This document shows, piece by piece, positions 55,122 to 64,000 of a stretch of 64,000 nucleotides of DNA (positions within the stretch are counted from its first letter, which is position 1; each line of letters opens with the position of its first letter). The stretch covers positions 4,216,001 to 4,280,000 of the forward strand of contig NZ_CP042171.1 in NCBI RefSeq assembly GCF_005938645.2. Reading direction: 5' to 3'. The notes under the pieces were generated by a model. The model did no database searches. It saw nothing but the letters and a program-made list of their open reading frames with translations, and was not told the origin of the DNA. The translations under genes were made by a program, and so were the position numbers. This DNA comes from Pedobacter sp. KBS0701 (GTDB lineage Bacteria; Bacteroidota; Bacteroidia; Sphingobacteriales; Sphingobacteriaceae).

Positions 55122-57887
55122 ATGAGTATTTATAACGATTATATCCAGGAGATTGAAGACAGAAAAGCTCAAGGTCTTCATCCCAAACCTATTGATGGCG
55201 CTGAATTATTAAGTGAAATCATCGATCAAATCAAAAATGTAAATAATTTTAACAGGGCAGATGCTGTTAATTTTTTCATCTACAACACCTTGCCGGGCAC
55301 TACCGCAGCAGCTGGTGTAAAAGCAGAGTTTTTAAAAGAAATTATTTTAGGCGGAACTATCGTTGCAGAAATCACACCTGATTTTGCCTTCGAATTGTTA
55401 TCACACATGAAGGGTGGCTCTTCTATCAAAGTGCTGTTAGACATTGCTTTGGCCGACAATGGTGATAAAGCCCATAAAGCTGCAGATGTTCTTAAAACAC
55501 AGGTTTACTTGTACGATGCCGATACAGATCGTTTAAAAGAAGCTTACAACAATGGCAATGCCATTGCTAAAGAAATATTAGAAAGTTATGCCAAGGCAGA
55601 ATTTTTCACCAAACTTCCTGAAGTAGCAGAAGAGATTAAAGTGGTAACCTTTATTGCCGGGATTGGCGATATTTCTACAGATTTATTATCTCCGGGTAAC
55701 CAGGCACACTCCCGTTCTGATCGTGAATTACACGGTAAATGCATGATTACGCCAGAGGCTCAGGAAGAAATTAAAGCATTGCAGGCGCAACACCCAGATA
55801 AAAGTGTAATGCTGGTAGCTGAAAAAGGCACCATGGGTGTAGGTTCCTCTCGTATGTCGGGCGTAAATAATGTGGCACTTTGGACAGGCAAAAGATCCAG
55901 CCCTTATATCCCATTTGTAAACATAGCGCCAATTGTAGGTGGTACCAATGGTATTTCTCCAATTTTTTTAACCACAGTTGATGTAACTGGTGGTATTGGT
56001 ATCGACCTTAAAAACTGGGTAAAGAAAACCGATGAGAACGGAAATGTTATCCGTAACGAAAATGACGAGCCAATTTTAGAGCAAGTTTACTCCATAGAAA
56101 CGGGTACGGTACTTACCATCAATACCAGAACTAAAAAATTATATAATGGAGACCAGGAGCTAATTGATATTTCGAAAGCATTGACTCCTCAAAAAATGGA
56201 ATTTATCAAAGCAGGCGGTTCTTATGCCATTGTTTTCGGTAAAAAAATCCAAACTTTTGCAGCTAAAACTTTAGGCATCGAAGCTCCGGTAGTATTTGCT
56301 CCGGCTAAAGAGGTATCTGTAGAAGGGCAAGGTTTAACTGCTGTAGAGAAAATATTTAACAGAAATGCAGTAGGTTTAACACAAGGTAAAGTGTTACATG
56401 CTGGTTCTGATGTTCGTGTAGAAGTAAACATTGTGGGTTCGCAAGATACTACCGGCTTAATGACGGCTCAGGAATTAGAGGCAATGGCTGCTACAGTGAT
56501 TTCTCCTATTGTAGATGGCGCTTACCAGTCAGGTTGCCATACAGCATCTGTTTGGGATAAAAAAGCACAGGCAAATATCCCTAAACTGATGAAGTTCATG
56601 AATGATTTTGGGGTAATTACTGCCCGCGACCCTAAAGGGGAATATCATTCGATGACCGACGTTATTCACAAAGTATTAAATGATATTACCATTGATGAGT
56701 GGGCAATCATCATCGGTGGCGATTCGCATACCCGTATGTCTAAAGGTGTGGCTTTCGGTGCCGATTCTGGTACAGTAGCATTGGCATTGGCAACAGGTGA
56801 GGCTTCTATGCCAATTCCGGAGTCAGTAAAAGTAACCTTCAAAGGGGCAATGAAACAACACATGGATTTCCGTGATGTGGTTCATGCTACGCAATTGCAA
56901 ATGTTACAGCAGTTTGATGGCGAAAATGTATTCCAGGGTCGTATCATTGAGGTACATATAGGCACTTTATTAGCCGACCAGGCCTTTACCTTTACTGATT
57001 GGACTGCTGAAATGAAAGCAAAAGCTTCTATCTGTATTTCGCAAGACGATACTTTAATCCAATCATTGGAAATTGCTAAAAACCGTATTCAAATTATGAT
57101 AGATAAAGGTATGGATAACCATAACCAGGTTCTACAAGGTTTGATTAATAAAGCAAACAAACGTATTGAAGAAATTAAAACCGGTATCAAACCAGCTTTA
57201 ATGCCGGATAATAATGCTAAATATTATGCTGAAGTTGTAATCGATCTGGATCTAATTGAAGAACCAATGATTGCCGATCCGGATGTGAATAACGCTGATG
57301 TTTCTAAACGTTATACACACGATACCATCAGAGACTTAACTTATTACGGTGGCGATAAAAAAGTAGATCTGGGTTTCGTTGGCTCATGCATGGTGCATAA
57401 AGACGATTTGAAAATCGTTTCCCAAATGTTAAAAAATATAGAGACACAGACTGGTAAAGTAGCGTTCAAAGCGCCACTGGTAGTTGCAGCTCCTACCTAC
57501 AACATCATCGATGAATTAAAAGCAGAAGGTGATTGGGAATATTTACAAAGATATTCTGGATTTGAGTTCAGCGATGCATTACCTAAAAGCACAGCACGTA
57601 CAGAATATGAGAACATCATGTACTTAGAGCGCCCGGGCTGTAACTTGTGCATGGGTAACCAGGAAAAAGCGGCTAAAGGCGATACGGTAATGGCTACGTC
57701 GACCCGTTTATTTCAGGGCCGTGTGGTAGAAGATAAAGATGGTAAAAAAGGAGAGTCTTTACTGGCTTCAACCCCGGTAGTCGTTCTTTCAGCTATCTTG
57801 GGTCGTATTCCGAGCATTGAAGAATATAAAATGGCAGTAGAGGGCATTAACTTAACCAAGTTTACCCCTATTTCTACAAAACAATAA
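55122..57887 (+). CDS. acnB: Bifunctional aconitate hydratase 2 / 2-methylisocitrate dehydratase
   Basis: The 921-residue enzyme has the AcnB order: N-terminal HEAT-like and swivel domains (EIIDQIKNVNNFNRADAVNF, LVAEKGTMGVGSSRMSGVNN), then the catalytic domains (GGDSHTRMSKGVAFGADSGT, GFVGSCMVHKDD, RPGCNLCMGNQ). The 4Fe-4S ligands are Cys756, Cys840 and Cys843. It converts citrate to isocitrate in the TCA cycle, and 2-methyl-cis-aconitate in propionate use. It is somewhat longer than the typical 865 residues of the enterobacterial enzyme. A second, unrelated-subfamily aconitase follows 193 bases downstream, behind a hairpin. Confidence 0.95.
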   Translation: MSIYNDYIQEIEDRKAQGLHPKPIDGAELLSEIIDQIKNVNNFNRADAVNFFIYNTLPGTTAAAGVKAEFLKEIILGGTIVAEITPDFAFELLSHMKGGSSIKVLLDIALADNGDKAHKAADVLKTQVYLYDADTDRLKEAYNNGNAIAKEILESYAKAEFFTKLPEVAEEIKVVTFIAGIGDISTDLLSPGNQAHSRSDRELHGKCMITPEAQEEIKALQAQHPDKSVMLVAEKGTMGVGSSRMSGVNNVALWTGKRSSPYIPFVNIAPIVGGTNGISPIFLTTVDVTGGIGIDLKNWVKKTDENGNVIRNENDEPILEQVYSIETGTVLTINTRTKKLYNGDQELIDISKALTPQKMEFIKAGGSYAIVFGKKIQTFAAKTLGIEAPVVFAPAKEVSVEGQGLTAVEKIFNRNAVGLTQGKVLHAGSDVRVEVNIVGSQDTTGLMTAQELEAMAATVISPIVDGAYQSGCHTASVWDKKAQANIPKLMKFMNDFGVITARDPKGEYHSMTDVIHKVLNDITIDEWAIIIGGDSHTRMSKGVAFGADSGTVALALATGEASMPIPESVKVTFKGAMKQHMDFRDVVHATQLQMLQQFDGENVFQGRIIEVHIGTLLADQAFTFTDWTAEMKAKASICISQDDTLIQSLEIAKNRIQIMIDKGMDNHNQVLQGLINKANKRIEEIKTGIKPALMPDNNAKYYAEVVIDLDLIEEPMIADPDVNNADVSKRYTHDTIRDLTYYGGDKKVDLGFVGSCMVHKDDLKIVSQMLKNIETQTGKVAFKAPLVVAAPTYNIIDELKAEGDWEYLQRYSGFEFSDALPKSTARTEYENIMYLERPGCNLCMGNQEKAAKGDTVMATSTRLFQGRVVEDKDGKKGESLLASTPVVVLSAILGRIPSIEEYKMAVEGINLTKFTPISTKQ

Positions 57888-57923
57888 GAAACAAAAAAGT
57901 ATATTATTTGTTAATTCCTAGAG

Positions 57924-57958
57924 AAGGCTGCCTGAGGAATCTGGTAGCCTTTTCTTTT
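57924..57958 (+). terminator. Intrinsic terminator of acnB
   Basis: AAGGCTGCC (57924-57932) and GGTAGCCTT (57943-57951) pair with one G-U and a 10-base loop, followed by TTTCTTTT. Confidence 0.8.
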
Positions 57959-58080
57959 ACAGAAGAGTTGCATAGAATGGTTTTAAATAAGATATTATGA
58001 CAAATCTCAAAAATAAATCTGTTTAAAATTGTTTACTTTAGAAAGTATCTTATTGACAATAATTATAAAAAAATTAAAGT

Positions 58081-60360
58081 ATGGCTTTTGATATAGACAT
58101 GATTAAAAAGGTGTATGCAAACTTTGGCAGCCGCGTAGAGGCTGCACGTAAAGTTGTTGGCAGGCCTTTAACATTATCTGAAAAAATATTGTATGCACAC
58201 CTTTGGGATGGAGATCCTAAAAAGGCGTTTAAGCGTGGTTCTGATTACGTAGACTTTGCACCAGACCGCGTAGCGATGCAGGATGCTACGGCGCAGATGG
58301 CTTTATTGCAGTTTATGCAAGCGGGCCGTCCACAGGTTGCAGTTCCTTCAACAGTTCACTGCGATCACCTGATTACGGCTAAAGAAGGCGCTGCCATAGA
58401 TTTACCTCATGCCAAAACAGAAAGTGCAGAAGTTTTTGATTTCTTATCTTCTGTATCCAATAAATACGGTATTGGTTTCTGGAAACCAGGGGCTGGTATT
58501 ATCCACCAGGTAGTTTTAGAGAACTATGCTTTCCCGGGTGGAATGATGATCGGTACCGATTCGCACACAGTAAATGCAGGTGGTTTAGGCATGGTTGCGA
58601 TTGGTGTTGGTGGTGCTGATGCCTGTGATGTAATGGCAGGTTTGCCCTGGGAGCTTAAATTCCCTAAGTTAATCGGTGTAAAACTAACCGGTAAATTAAA
58701 TGGCTGGACTGCAGCCAAAGATGTAATCCTTAAAGTGGCAGGTATCCTTACTGTAAAAGGTGGTACCGGTGCTATTGTAGAATATTTTGGCGATGGTGCC
58801 ACTTCAATGAGTTGTACCGGTAAAGGTACCATCTGTAATATGGGTGCCGAAATTGGTGCAACTACTTCTACTTTCGGTTATGATGAAAGCATGGAGCGTT
58901 ACCTACGTGCTACCGGCAGAAATGAAGTTGCTGACGAAGCAAACAAAATTGCGGCTTACCTAACCGGTGATGCTGAAGTATATGCTGATCCTGAAAATTA
59001 CTTCGATCAGGTTATTGAGATCGATTTAGATACTTTAGAACCTTACTTAAATGGTCCTTTTACACCAGATCTGGCCACTCCGGTTTCGCAGATGAAAGTG
59101 GAGGCAGAGAAAAATGGCTGGCCGTTAAAAGTAGAATGGGGCTTAATTGGTTCTTGTACCAACTCTTCATACGAAGATTTATCAAGAGCAGCTTCAATCG
59201 CCAACCAGGCTATTGCAAAAGGTTTGGTAACCAAATCGGCTTTCGGTATCAACCCGGGATCTGAGCAGGTACGTTACACGGCAGACCGCGATGGTTTCTT
59301 AAAAACTTTCGAAGATTTAGACGCAACGATCTTTACCAATGCCTGCGGACCATGTATCGGCATGTGGGATCGTACAGGTGCAGAGAAAGCAGAAAAAAAC
59401 ACCATTGTACACTCGTTTAACAGAAACTTTGCAAAACGCGCTGATGGTAATCCTAATACTTTCGCTTTCGTAGCTTCACCAGAAATGGTTGCTGCTATAG
59501 CCATTTCGGGTAATTTAGGATTTAACCCATTAACGGATACCTTAACTAACGATAAAGGCGAACAGGTTAAATTAGATCCACCTACTGGTTTTGAATTGCC
59601 AACAAAAGGTTTCGCTGTAGAAGATGCAGGTTTCCAGGCTCCGGCTGCTGATGGTTCATCAGTTCAGGTGCTGGTTTCTCCAACTTCACACCGTTTACAA
59701 TTATTAGATCCATTTAGCCCTTGGGAAGGCACTGACTTAAAAGGTTTAAAACTTTTAATCAAAGCCAAAGGTAAATGTACAACAGATCATATCTCAATGG
59801 CTGGTCCATGGTTAAAATTCCGTGGTCACCTTGATAACATCTCTAACAACATGTTAATTGGTGCAGTTAATTACTTCAACGATAAAACAGATAACGTTAA
59901 AAACGAATTAACTGGCGAATATGGCCCTGTTCCTGCAACCCAGCGCGATTATAAAGCTGCTGGTTTGGGATCAATTGTAGTAGGCGACGAAAACTACGGC
60001 GAAGGTTCATCCCGTGAGCATGCAGCCATGGAGCCACGTCACCTGGGTGTTCGCGCGGTATTGGTAAAATCTTTTGCCCGTATCCACGAAACCAACCTTA
60101 AAAAACAAGGCATGCTGGCCTTAACTTTCACGGATAAAGACGATTACGATAAAATTCTGGAAGATGATACGATCGATATTTTAGGCTTAACTGAATTCAC
60201 ACCTGATCAACCATTAACATTGGTATTGCACCATGCTGATGGCGCTACCGAACAGTTTGCCGTTAACCACAGTTATAATGCACAACAAATCGATTGGTTT
60301 AAAGCTGGTGGTGCGTTAAATATTATCAGGGCTGAAGCAGCAGCTAAGGCAGCGCTTTAA
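58081..60360 (+). CDS. Aconitate hydratase, mitochondrial-type
   Basis: The 759-residue protein has the order of mitochondrial-type aconitases, with the swivel domain last. Motifs: TVHCDHLI, GTDSHTVNAGGLGMVAIGVGG, LIGSCTNSSYEDLSRAA (Cys359), NACGPCIGMWDR (Cys422, Cys425), and KGKCTTDHISMAGPWL and GSSREHAAMEPRHLG for substrate binding. All 4Fe-4S ligands are present. It carries out citrate-isocitrate conversion in the TCA cycle. Together with the upstream acnB the genome spends two aconitases of different subfamilies at one locus; an own promoter after the acnB terminator is likely. Confidence 0.94.
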   Translation: MAFDIDMIKKVYANFGSRVEAARKVVGRPLTLSEKILYAHLWDGDPKKAFKRGSDYVDFAPDRVAMQDATAQMALLQFMQAGRPQVAVPSTVHCDHLITAKEGAAIDLPHAKTESAEVFDFLSSVSNKYGIGFWKPGAGIIHQVVLENYAFPGGMMIGTDSHTVNAGGLGMVAIGVGGADACDVMAGLPWELKFPKLIGVKLTGKLNGWTAAKDVILKVAGILTVKGGTGAIVEYFGDGATSMSCTGKGTICNMGAEIGATTSTFGYDESMERYLRATGRNEVADEANKIAAYLTGDAEVYADPENYFDQVIEIDLDTLEPYLNGPFTPDLATPVSQMKVEAEKNGWPLKVEWGLIGSCTNSSYEDLSRAASIANQAIAKGLVTKSAFGINPGSEQVRYTADRDGFLKTFEDLDATIFTNACGPCIGMWDRTGAEKAEKNTIVHSFNRNFAKRADGNPNTFAFVASPEMVAAIAISGNLGFNPLTDTLTNDKGEQVKLDPPTGFELPTKGFAVEDAGFQAPAADGSSVQVLVSPTSHRLQLLDPFSPWEGTDLKGLKLLIKAKGKCTTDHISMAGPWLKFRGHLDNISNNMLIGAVNYFNDKTDNVKNELTGEYGPVPATQRDYKAAGLGSIVVGDENYGEGSSREHAAMEPRHLGVRAVLVKSFARIHETNLKKQGMLALTFTDKDDYDKILEDDTIDILGLTEFTPDQPLTLVLHHADGATEQFAVNHSYNAQQIDWFKAGGALNIIRAEAAAKAAL

Positions 60361-60361
60361 T

Positions 60362-60393
60362 AGTCCGAAGTCTAGAGTCAGAAGTCCGAGGTC
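60362..60393. repeat. Heptad-phased AGTC repeat directly after the aconitase stop codon
   Basis: AGTC starts at 60362, 60369, 60376 and 60383, with GGTC at 60390, every 7 bp. The same word and phase occur inside the deacetylase gene at 53706-53737. Confidence 0.88.
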
Positions 60394-60410
60394 TGGATGA
60401 AAAGAATATC

Positions 60411-60445
60411 AATCCCGTTTTGTTAATTCAAAGCGGGATTTTTTG
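60411..60445 (+). terminator. Intrinsic terminator of the second aconitase gene
   Basis: AATCCCGTTTTG and CAAAGCGGGATT pair over 12 positions (one G-U) around loop TTAATT and run into a T-stretch. Confidence 0.85.
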
Positions 60446-60489
60446 TTCTTTTACCAGATACCGTTTAAAATGATATCTGTTTCTCCAAT

Positions 60490-60561
60490 TTGTCACATTG
60501 AGCTTGTCGAAATGCCTTAAAATCATTACAAAAAGTCCTTCGACAGGCTCAGGATTGACAA
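60490..60561. repeat. Dispersed GTCA...AGCTTGTCGA / TCGACAGGCT...TGAC repeat
   Basis: TTGTCACATTGAGCTTGTCG and CTTCGACAGGCTCAGGATTG are near-complementary ends of an imperfect palindrome. The right end is also found at 4494-4521. Confidence 0.75.
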
Positions 60562-60775
60562 ATCTATCCTTTAGGATTAACCTTTTTATTTTCTTTGGAA
60601 AGCAATTGCAGTAGTTTCTAGGTTAGGGTTAGTCCCGCTAATGCTGCTGCTGGTTGAAGAAACCAGCATTCGCGTATATCGGGTTTAGATGGCAGAGACA
60701 GAGGTGCTTTTCACACAAATATTCCCTGGATCACCATGAGGAGAAATTTTACCTTGCTTGCAGTAAAAGAACCTT

Positions 60776-60876
60776 CTAGCCCCGGGCGCAGCGGCATCCC
60801 TGAAGCGCAGCGTAAGGATACAGCGGAGCACGGGAACAGGTCTTAATAGTTGCCTCTGACCTTGCGCTTCAAAAAA
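60776..60876. repeat. 100-bp dispersed repeat, copy B (inverted relative to 48915-49015)
   Basis: CTAGCCCCGGGCGCAGCGGC through CACGGGAAC is the reverse complement of the copy near gpsA with a few changes, and similarity goes on to CTTGCGCTTCAAAAAA. Confidence 0.82.
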
Positions 60877-60922
60877 TTGTACGTTTCTTTTGCAATGACG
60901 TAATTACATCGAAGAAATCAAT

Positions 60923-61360
60923 CTACTCAAACTCATAACCACAATCGTAACAATGATGGCACTTATTGGCTTTAATTGGAGTTGTAAGCGTTAAAAAAGC
61001 AAGGATAGTTGCCCAAATACTATATTTTTTATCAGTAGCCATTCCATAGCCCACATTGGTAGATCCACATTTCTCACAAACTGTTTTACCTTCTTCTGAT
61101 GCTTCTTCATCAATAATTTCATCTGGTGATTCAAAAGCCAAACTATTGTCTTCAGCCAGTAAAGCATTGATGGCTTCTATATCTCTTTCAAAAACAATGA
61201 GTTTAACACCGCCAATGGCCTGGTTATAAAGCGGATTTAGCGTTGCAACATTTTCATCGGCCAGGAAACAGGCAAATCCGCTATCCTCCAATTTAGCTTT
61301 AACAATATTGGCCTCCATTGGATTATAATAGGTGCTATATACTACTGTTTTATCATTCAT
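60923..61360 (-). CDS. DUF2007-like protein with C-terminal zinc ribbon and a hydrophobic segment
   Basis: The 145-residue protein begins MNDKTVVYSTYYNPMEANIV and goes on KAKLEDSGFACFLADEN...AIGGVKLIVFERDIEAINALL, a DUF2007 (putative signal-transducing, ACT-like) domain. After an acidic linker (ESPDEIIDEEASEEGK) it has CEKCGS and CHHCYDCGYEFE, two Cys pairs for a zinc ribbon split by a hydrophobic stretch (YSIWATILAFLTLTTP). Function is unknown. It lies 54 bases after the GH1 gene on the same strand. Confidence 0.82.
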   Translation of the reverse strand: MNDKTVVYSTYYNPMEANIVKAKLEDSGFACFLADENVATLNPLYNQAIGGVKLIVFERDIEAINALLAEDNSLAFESPDEIIDEEASEEGKTVCEKCGSTNVGYGMATDKKYSIWATILAFLTLTTPIKANKCHHCYDCGYEFE

Positions 61361-61414
61361 ATTCCAAACATAAGAATTTGTTTAATTATGAAAGTGAAAA
61401 GAGTAAACGATCAA

Positions 61415-62752
61415 CTAGCTTTTCAGAAATTCTTTCCACCAGTAGCCCGAATCTTTAATAGTACGTTCCTGAGTTTTAAAATCGTTATAGACCAGTCCAA
61501 ACCTTGCCGTAAAACCCTCGGCCCATTCAAAATTATCCATGAGTGTCCAGGCCATATAACCGGTAACATTTATCTCTTCATTTTTGAGTTTTAGCAGCGC
61601 GCCCAGGTAAAGTTTAAAATATTCGATCCGTTCCGGATCTTCTACCCTTTTATCAGTCAATTTATCGTGATAGGCTGCACCGTTTTCGGTGATGATAATA
61701 TTTTTGATATTTGGATAGGCTGCAAACTGTTTTATAATATTATAAAAGCTATCGGCATTAATCTCCCAGCCCATGGCCGTGTGTGGCTTTTTCCTGCTTT
61801 TAGCCTTTACTTCCCAAGCCTGTATCACCGGGATAAAAGCATTGTATTTTACCACCAGGGGAAAGTAATTTTGAAGTCCGATAAAATCAAAATCAAATTT
61901 CATCCTTTCCTGCAGTCGCCAGGTACCATATTCGATCTGAAATTTCTCCAGTACATCCCAATCTGCAGTAGGAAAGCCCATGCCTAGTGTAGGTTCTACA
62001 AACAAACGGTTCATCAGGCAGTCTACGCGTTTAGCGGTGAGGATATCGCTATCACTTTGTGTATTAGGGATAATTTCTGAACAGGAGAAAGTAGTGCCAA
62101 TATTGGCTCTGTTAATTTCTGCACGTAAAATTTTACCACCTTCTGCCTGTGCCAAAGCCGTATGTAATACCGCAGGGAAAAAATTGCTTAAACCTGTTTT
62201 ACCGGGAGCATGAATACCAAGCATATACCCTAGTGATGTATAACCAAAAGGCTCGTTCAACACAATCCAATTTTTTACTTTGTCTCCATATTCTAATGCA
62301 CAGATGCTCACATAGGCATTAAAGGCAGCATTGATGCTGAAGCTTGTCCAGCCGCCCTCATCTTCCAGCGCCTGCGGTAAATCCCAGTGATAAAGCGTAA
62401 CGTATGGGGTAATTCCATGAGTTAAACATTCGTCAATAAGATTGTGGTAAAAACGGATACCTTCCTGATTTATTTCTCCCCTTCCGCCGGGCAAAATCCT
62501 GGACCAGGCAATAGAAAACCTAAAAACTTTAAAGCCTAGTAATTTTACTAAAGCTATATCTTCGGTATATCGGTGATAAAAATCGCAGGCGGGATCTAAT
62601 TTGTGGCTTTTCTTTATTTTGCCGTTTTTCGCCGTAAAAGTATCCCAAATGGAAGGGCCTTTACCGTACTGGGTTGCTGTGCCTTCTATCTGCGCTGCAG
62701 CAGTAGCTACTCCCCACAAAAAATCCGAACCGAAATCGCTTGCCTTAACCAT
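61415..62752 (-). CDS. GH1 family beta-glucosidase (cytoplasmic)
   Basis: The 445-residue protein has the GH1 N-terminal signature FLWGVATAAAQIEG, acid/base glutamate in VLNEPFGYT (E167) and nucleophile in IIITENGAAY (E356), and WTLMDNFEWAEGF near the end for sugar binding. Length is typical and no signal peptide is present, so it acts on imported beta-glucosides or related disaccharides in the cytoplasm. The sugar specificity (glucose, galactose, 6-phospho) cannot be read from these motifs; a phospho-specific loop was not seen. No sugar transporter is next to it. Confidence 0.93.
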   Translation of the reverse strand: MVKASDFGSDFLWGVATAAAQIEGTATQYGKGPSIWDTFTAKNGKIKKSHKLDPACDFYHRYTEDIALVKLLGFKVFRFSIAWSRILPGGRGEINQEGIRFYHNLIDECLTHGITPYVTLYHWDLPQALEDEGGWTSFSINAAFNAYVSICALEYGDKVKNWIVLNEPFGYTSLGYMLGIHAPGKTGLSNFFPAVLHTALAQAEGGKILRAEINRANIGTTFSCSEIIPNTQSDSDILTAKRVDCLMNRLFVEPTLGMGFPTADWDVLEKFQIEYGTWRLQERMKFDFDFIGLQNYFPLVVKYNAFIPVIQAWEVKAKSRKKPHTAMGWEINADSFYNIIKQFAAYPNIKNIIITENGAAYHDKLTDKRVEDPERIEYFKLYLGALLKLKNEEINVTGYMAWTLMDNFEWAEGFTARFGLVYNDFKTQERTIKDSGYWWKEFLKS

Positions 62753-62850
62753 TGTTATCCATTATTTGCCATAAGTTGCGAGTTTAATATTAACAAATCA
62801 TTAACAATTAAAATGATTCGAAATAAAAACAATTTTTGATATTTTTACCT

Positions 62851-64000
62851 ATGCGCTACTCATTAATTTCTTTCCTATTGGCATTACTAAATCTCTCTGC
62901 CTTTGGAAAATTTACCCCACCCATTAATGATGAATTGATAAATGCCATTAATATTACCAATACCAGTGCATATTGTAGTGGCGATGCCGAATTTAATAAT
63001 TTAGAAGCTACACCAAGCAGTTATAATAAAGCTTTAAACTGGCTGGCTGTTGGAAAAGATGTTTGGTATAAGTTTACTGCATCTAAGTTTGACGTAAACA
63101 TTTCTGTTAGCGGAAATATTGATGCCAATAGTACAAATACCTTAATCGGTCCTTTACTTGCCCTATATTCGTATGATCCAGCTACTAATTCTATTGCCGA
63201 ACAGCCTGGCACGCAGGCGACATCAAATAATGTTATTTCTTTGTACAAGGGTGCTTTAACGGTTGGGCAGGTTTACTATATCAGGGTGAGTGCAGCGAAT
63301 GATGCTACCGGTACCTTTAAGCTTTGTATCGATAATTATTTCCCACCAATCCAACCTGGACAAGATTGTGGGACATTTTCAGTGTTGTGTACCAAAGAAA
63401 CATTTACACAGTTAAATGTAACTGGTTCGGGGGCAAATAATCACGAATCGGCTGGAACCTGTTTAGGTACAGAATCTAACTCTGCCTGGTATATGTTTAA
63501 AGCTTCTGTACCCGGCGATTTTACTTTTGTAATCACCCCAACGGTAACTACAAACGATATTGACTGGGTTTTTTACGATTTAGGCCTGAACGGGGATTGC
63601 AGTAAAATAAATGCGGCAAATGCTATCCGGTGTGCATCAGGAAGTGGCGTAACCTGTAGCCCGTCCTATTATAAAACCGGCCTAAGTATGACTGAAACTG
63701 ATTTGACTGAAGCGCTAGGTTGCCCTGCCGGCCAAAATGGGTTTGTAAAATATGTAGAACTGCAACAGGACCATGTTTATGCTATATTAATCGATAATTT
63801 TTCGGGGGGGAATAATGGTTTTACCTTAGAATTCGGCGGCACGGCAGATTTTGCGGGTCCAACTGCCGAAATTGATGTTAAAAAACTAAACCCATGTACC
63901 GATAGCCAGGCTTATACTTTCGAAAGTAAAGCATCGAACTTCGCCTCCTTAAAATGGTCTTTTGGTGAAGGAGCAAACCTGGCTTCGGCCACAACAGCCG
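62851..64000 (+). CDS. Large secreted adhesin-like protein, N-terminal part (runs off the window)
   Basis: The frame opens at ATG 62851 with MRYSLISFLLALLNLSAFGK, a signal peptide, and stays open for 383 codons to the window end. Two similar beta-sandwich units follow: SAYCSGDAEFNNLEATPSSY...GKDVWYKFTASKFDVNISVSG and ESAGTCLGTESNSAWYMFKASVPGDFTFVITP, typical of pre-peptidase-like domains of gliding-motility and type IX-secreted proteins. The last visible part (FESKASNFASLKWSFGEGAN) resembles a PKD-like domain. It is probably a big cell-surface protein; the C-terminal sorting domain would lie outside the window. Confidence 0.78.
   Translation, partial: MRYSLISFLLALLNLSAFGKFTPPINDELINAINITNTSAYCSGDAEFNNLEATPSSYNKALNWLAVGKDVWYKFTASKFDVNISVSGNIDANSTNTLIGPLLALYSYDPATNSIAEQPGTQATSNNVISLYKGALTVGQVYYIRVSAANDATGTFKLCIDNYFPPIQPGQDCGTFSVLCTKETFTQLNVTGSGANNHESAGTCLGTESNSAWYMFKASVPGDFTFVITPTVTTNDIDWVFYDLGLNGDCSKINAANAIRCASGSGVTCSPSYYKTGLSMTETDLTEALGCPAGQNGFVKYVELQQDHVYAILIDNFSGGNNGFTLEFGGTADFAGPTAEIDVKKLNPCTDSQAYTFESKASNFASLKWSFGEGANLASATTA

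Larger units (their letters stand above)
60446..60922. other. 477-bp gene-free region with dispersed repeats
   Basis: It contains the dispersed element at 60490-60561 and the inverted copy of the 100-bp repeat at 60776-60876. Between them no feature was recognised. Confidence 0.6.

Overview
The window looks like a chromosome segment of a Sphingobacteriaceae bacterium (Bacteroidota), most like Pedobacter. The grounds are three SusC/SusD pairs, many secreted glycoside hydrolases, the Bacteroidota-type order rpmB-rpmG-DUF4295-ftsY-rimO, a TATATTTG-type promoter, low G+C and weak Shine-Dalgarno sequences. No tRNA, rRNA, CRISPR, phage or insertion sequence was recognised.

Layout. At the left edge lies the start of rpiA (minus strand), followed by a repeat-rich gap. 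From about 1 to 28.6 kb almost everything is on the minus strand and forms a large glycan-use region. Read in the direction of transcription it holds SusC/SusD pair 2 (25381-28611, 23717-25369), a LacI regulator (22517-23521), a GtaA/DUF4965-type protein, a GH92 alpha-mannosidase, a ROK kinase, an F5/8C lipoprotein, SusC/SusD pair 1, three secreted HExxH proteins (two of the basic secretory protein family), a second GH92, a DUF1080 protein and a beta-propeller/cytochrome c protein. The exact 12-mer TAAAACGTTTTA was found five times, all inside this region and at the places where a LacI operator would be expected. I read the region as a mannose-rich glycan or glycoprotein utilisation locus: peptidases open the protein, GH92 enzymes trim mannose, SusCD imports and ROK phosphorylates. 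The substrate is inference.

From 28.9 to 35.6 kb are an OMPLA-like barrel, lpxB, a small membrane protein, surE and a secreted M16 peptidase. From 36 to 42 kb are GH130, CsbD and SusC/SusD pair 3. Then come acs, the ribosomal protein/ftsY/rimO cluster (with a frameshifted antitoxin-like relic in it), gpsA, an efflux adaptor and TolC gene pair without a pump, a polysaccharide deacetylase, two different aconitases in tandem, a DUF2007 protein, a GH1 glycosidase and the start of a large secreted adhesin-like protein.

The most unusual signal is non-coding. At many gene ends there are degenerate 'word' repeats held in strict phase: 7 bp at five or more loci, 8 bp at one, and 11 bp (one helical turn) upstream of rpiA. 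Several are followed by the reverse complement of the same word at the same spacing. One heptad array lies in frame inside the polysaccharide deacetylase gene. These look like one family of phased intergenic elements.
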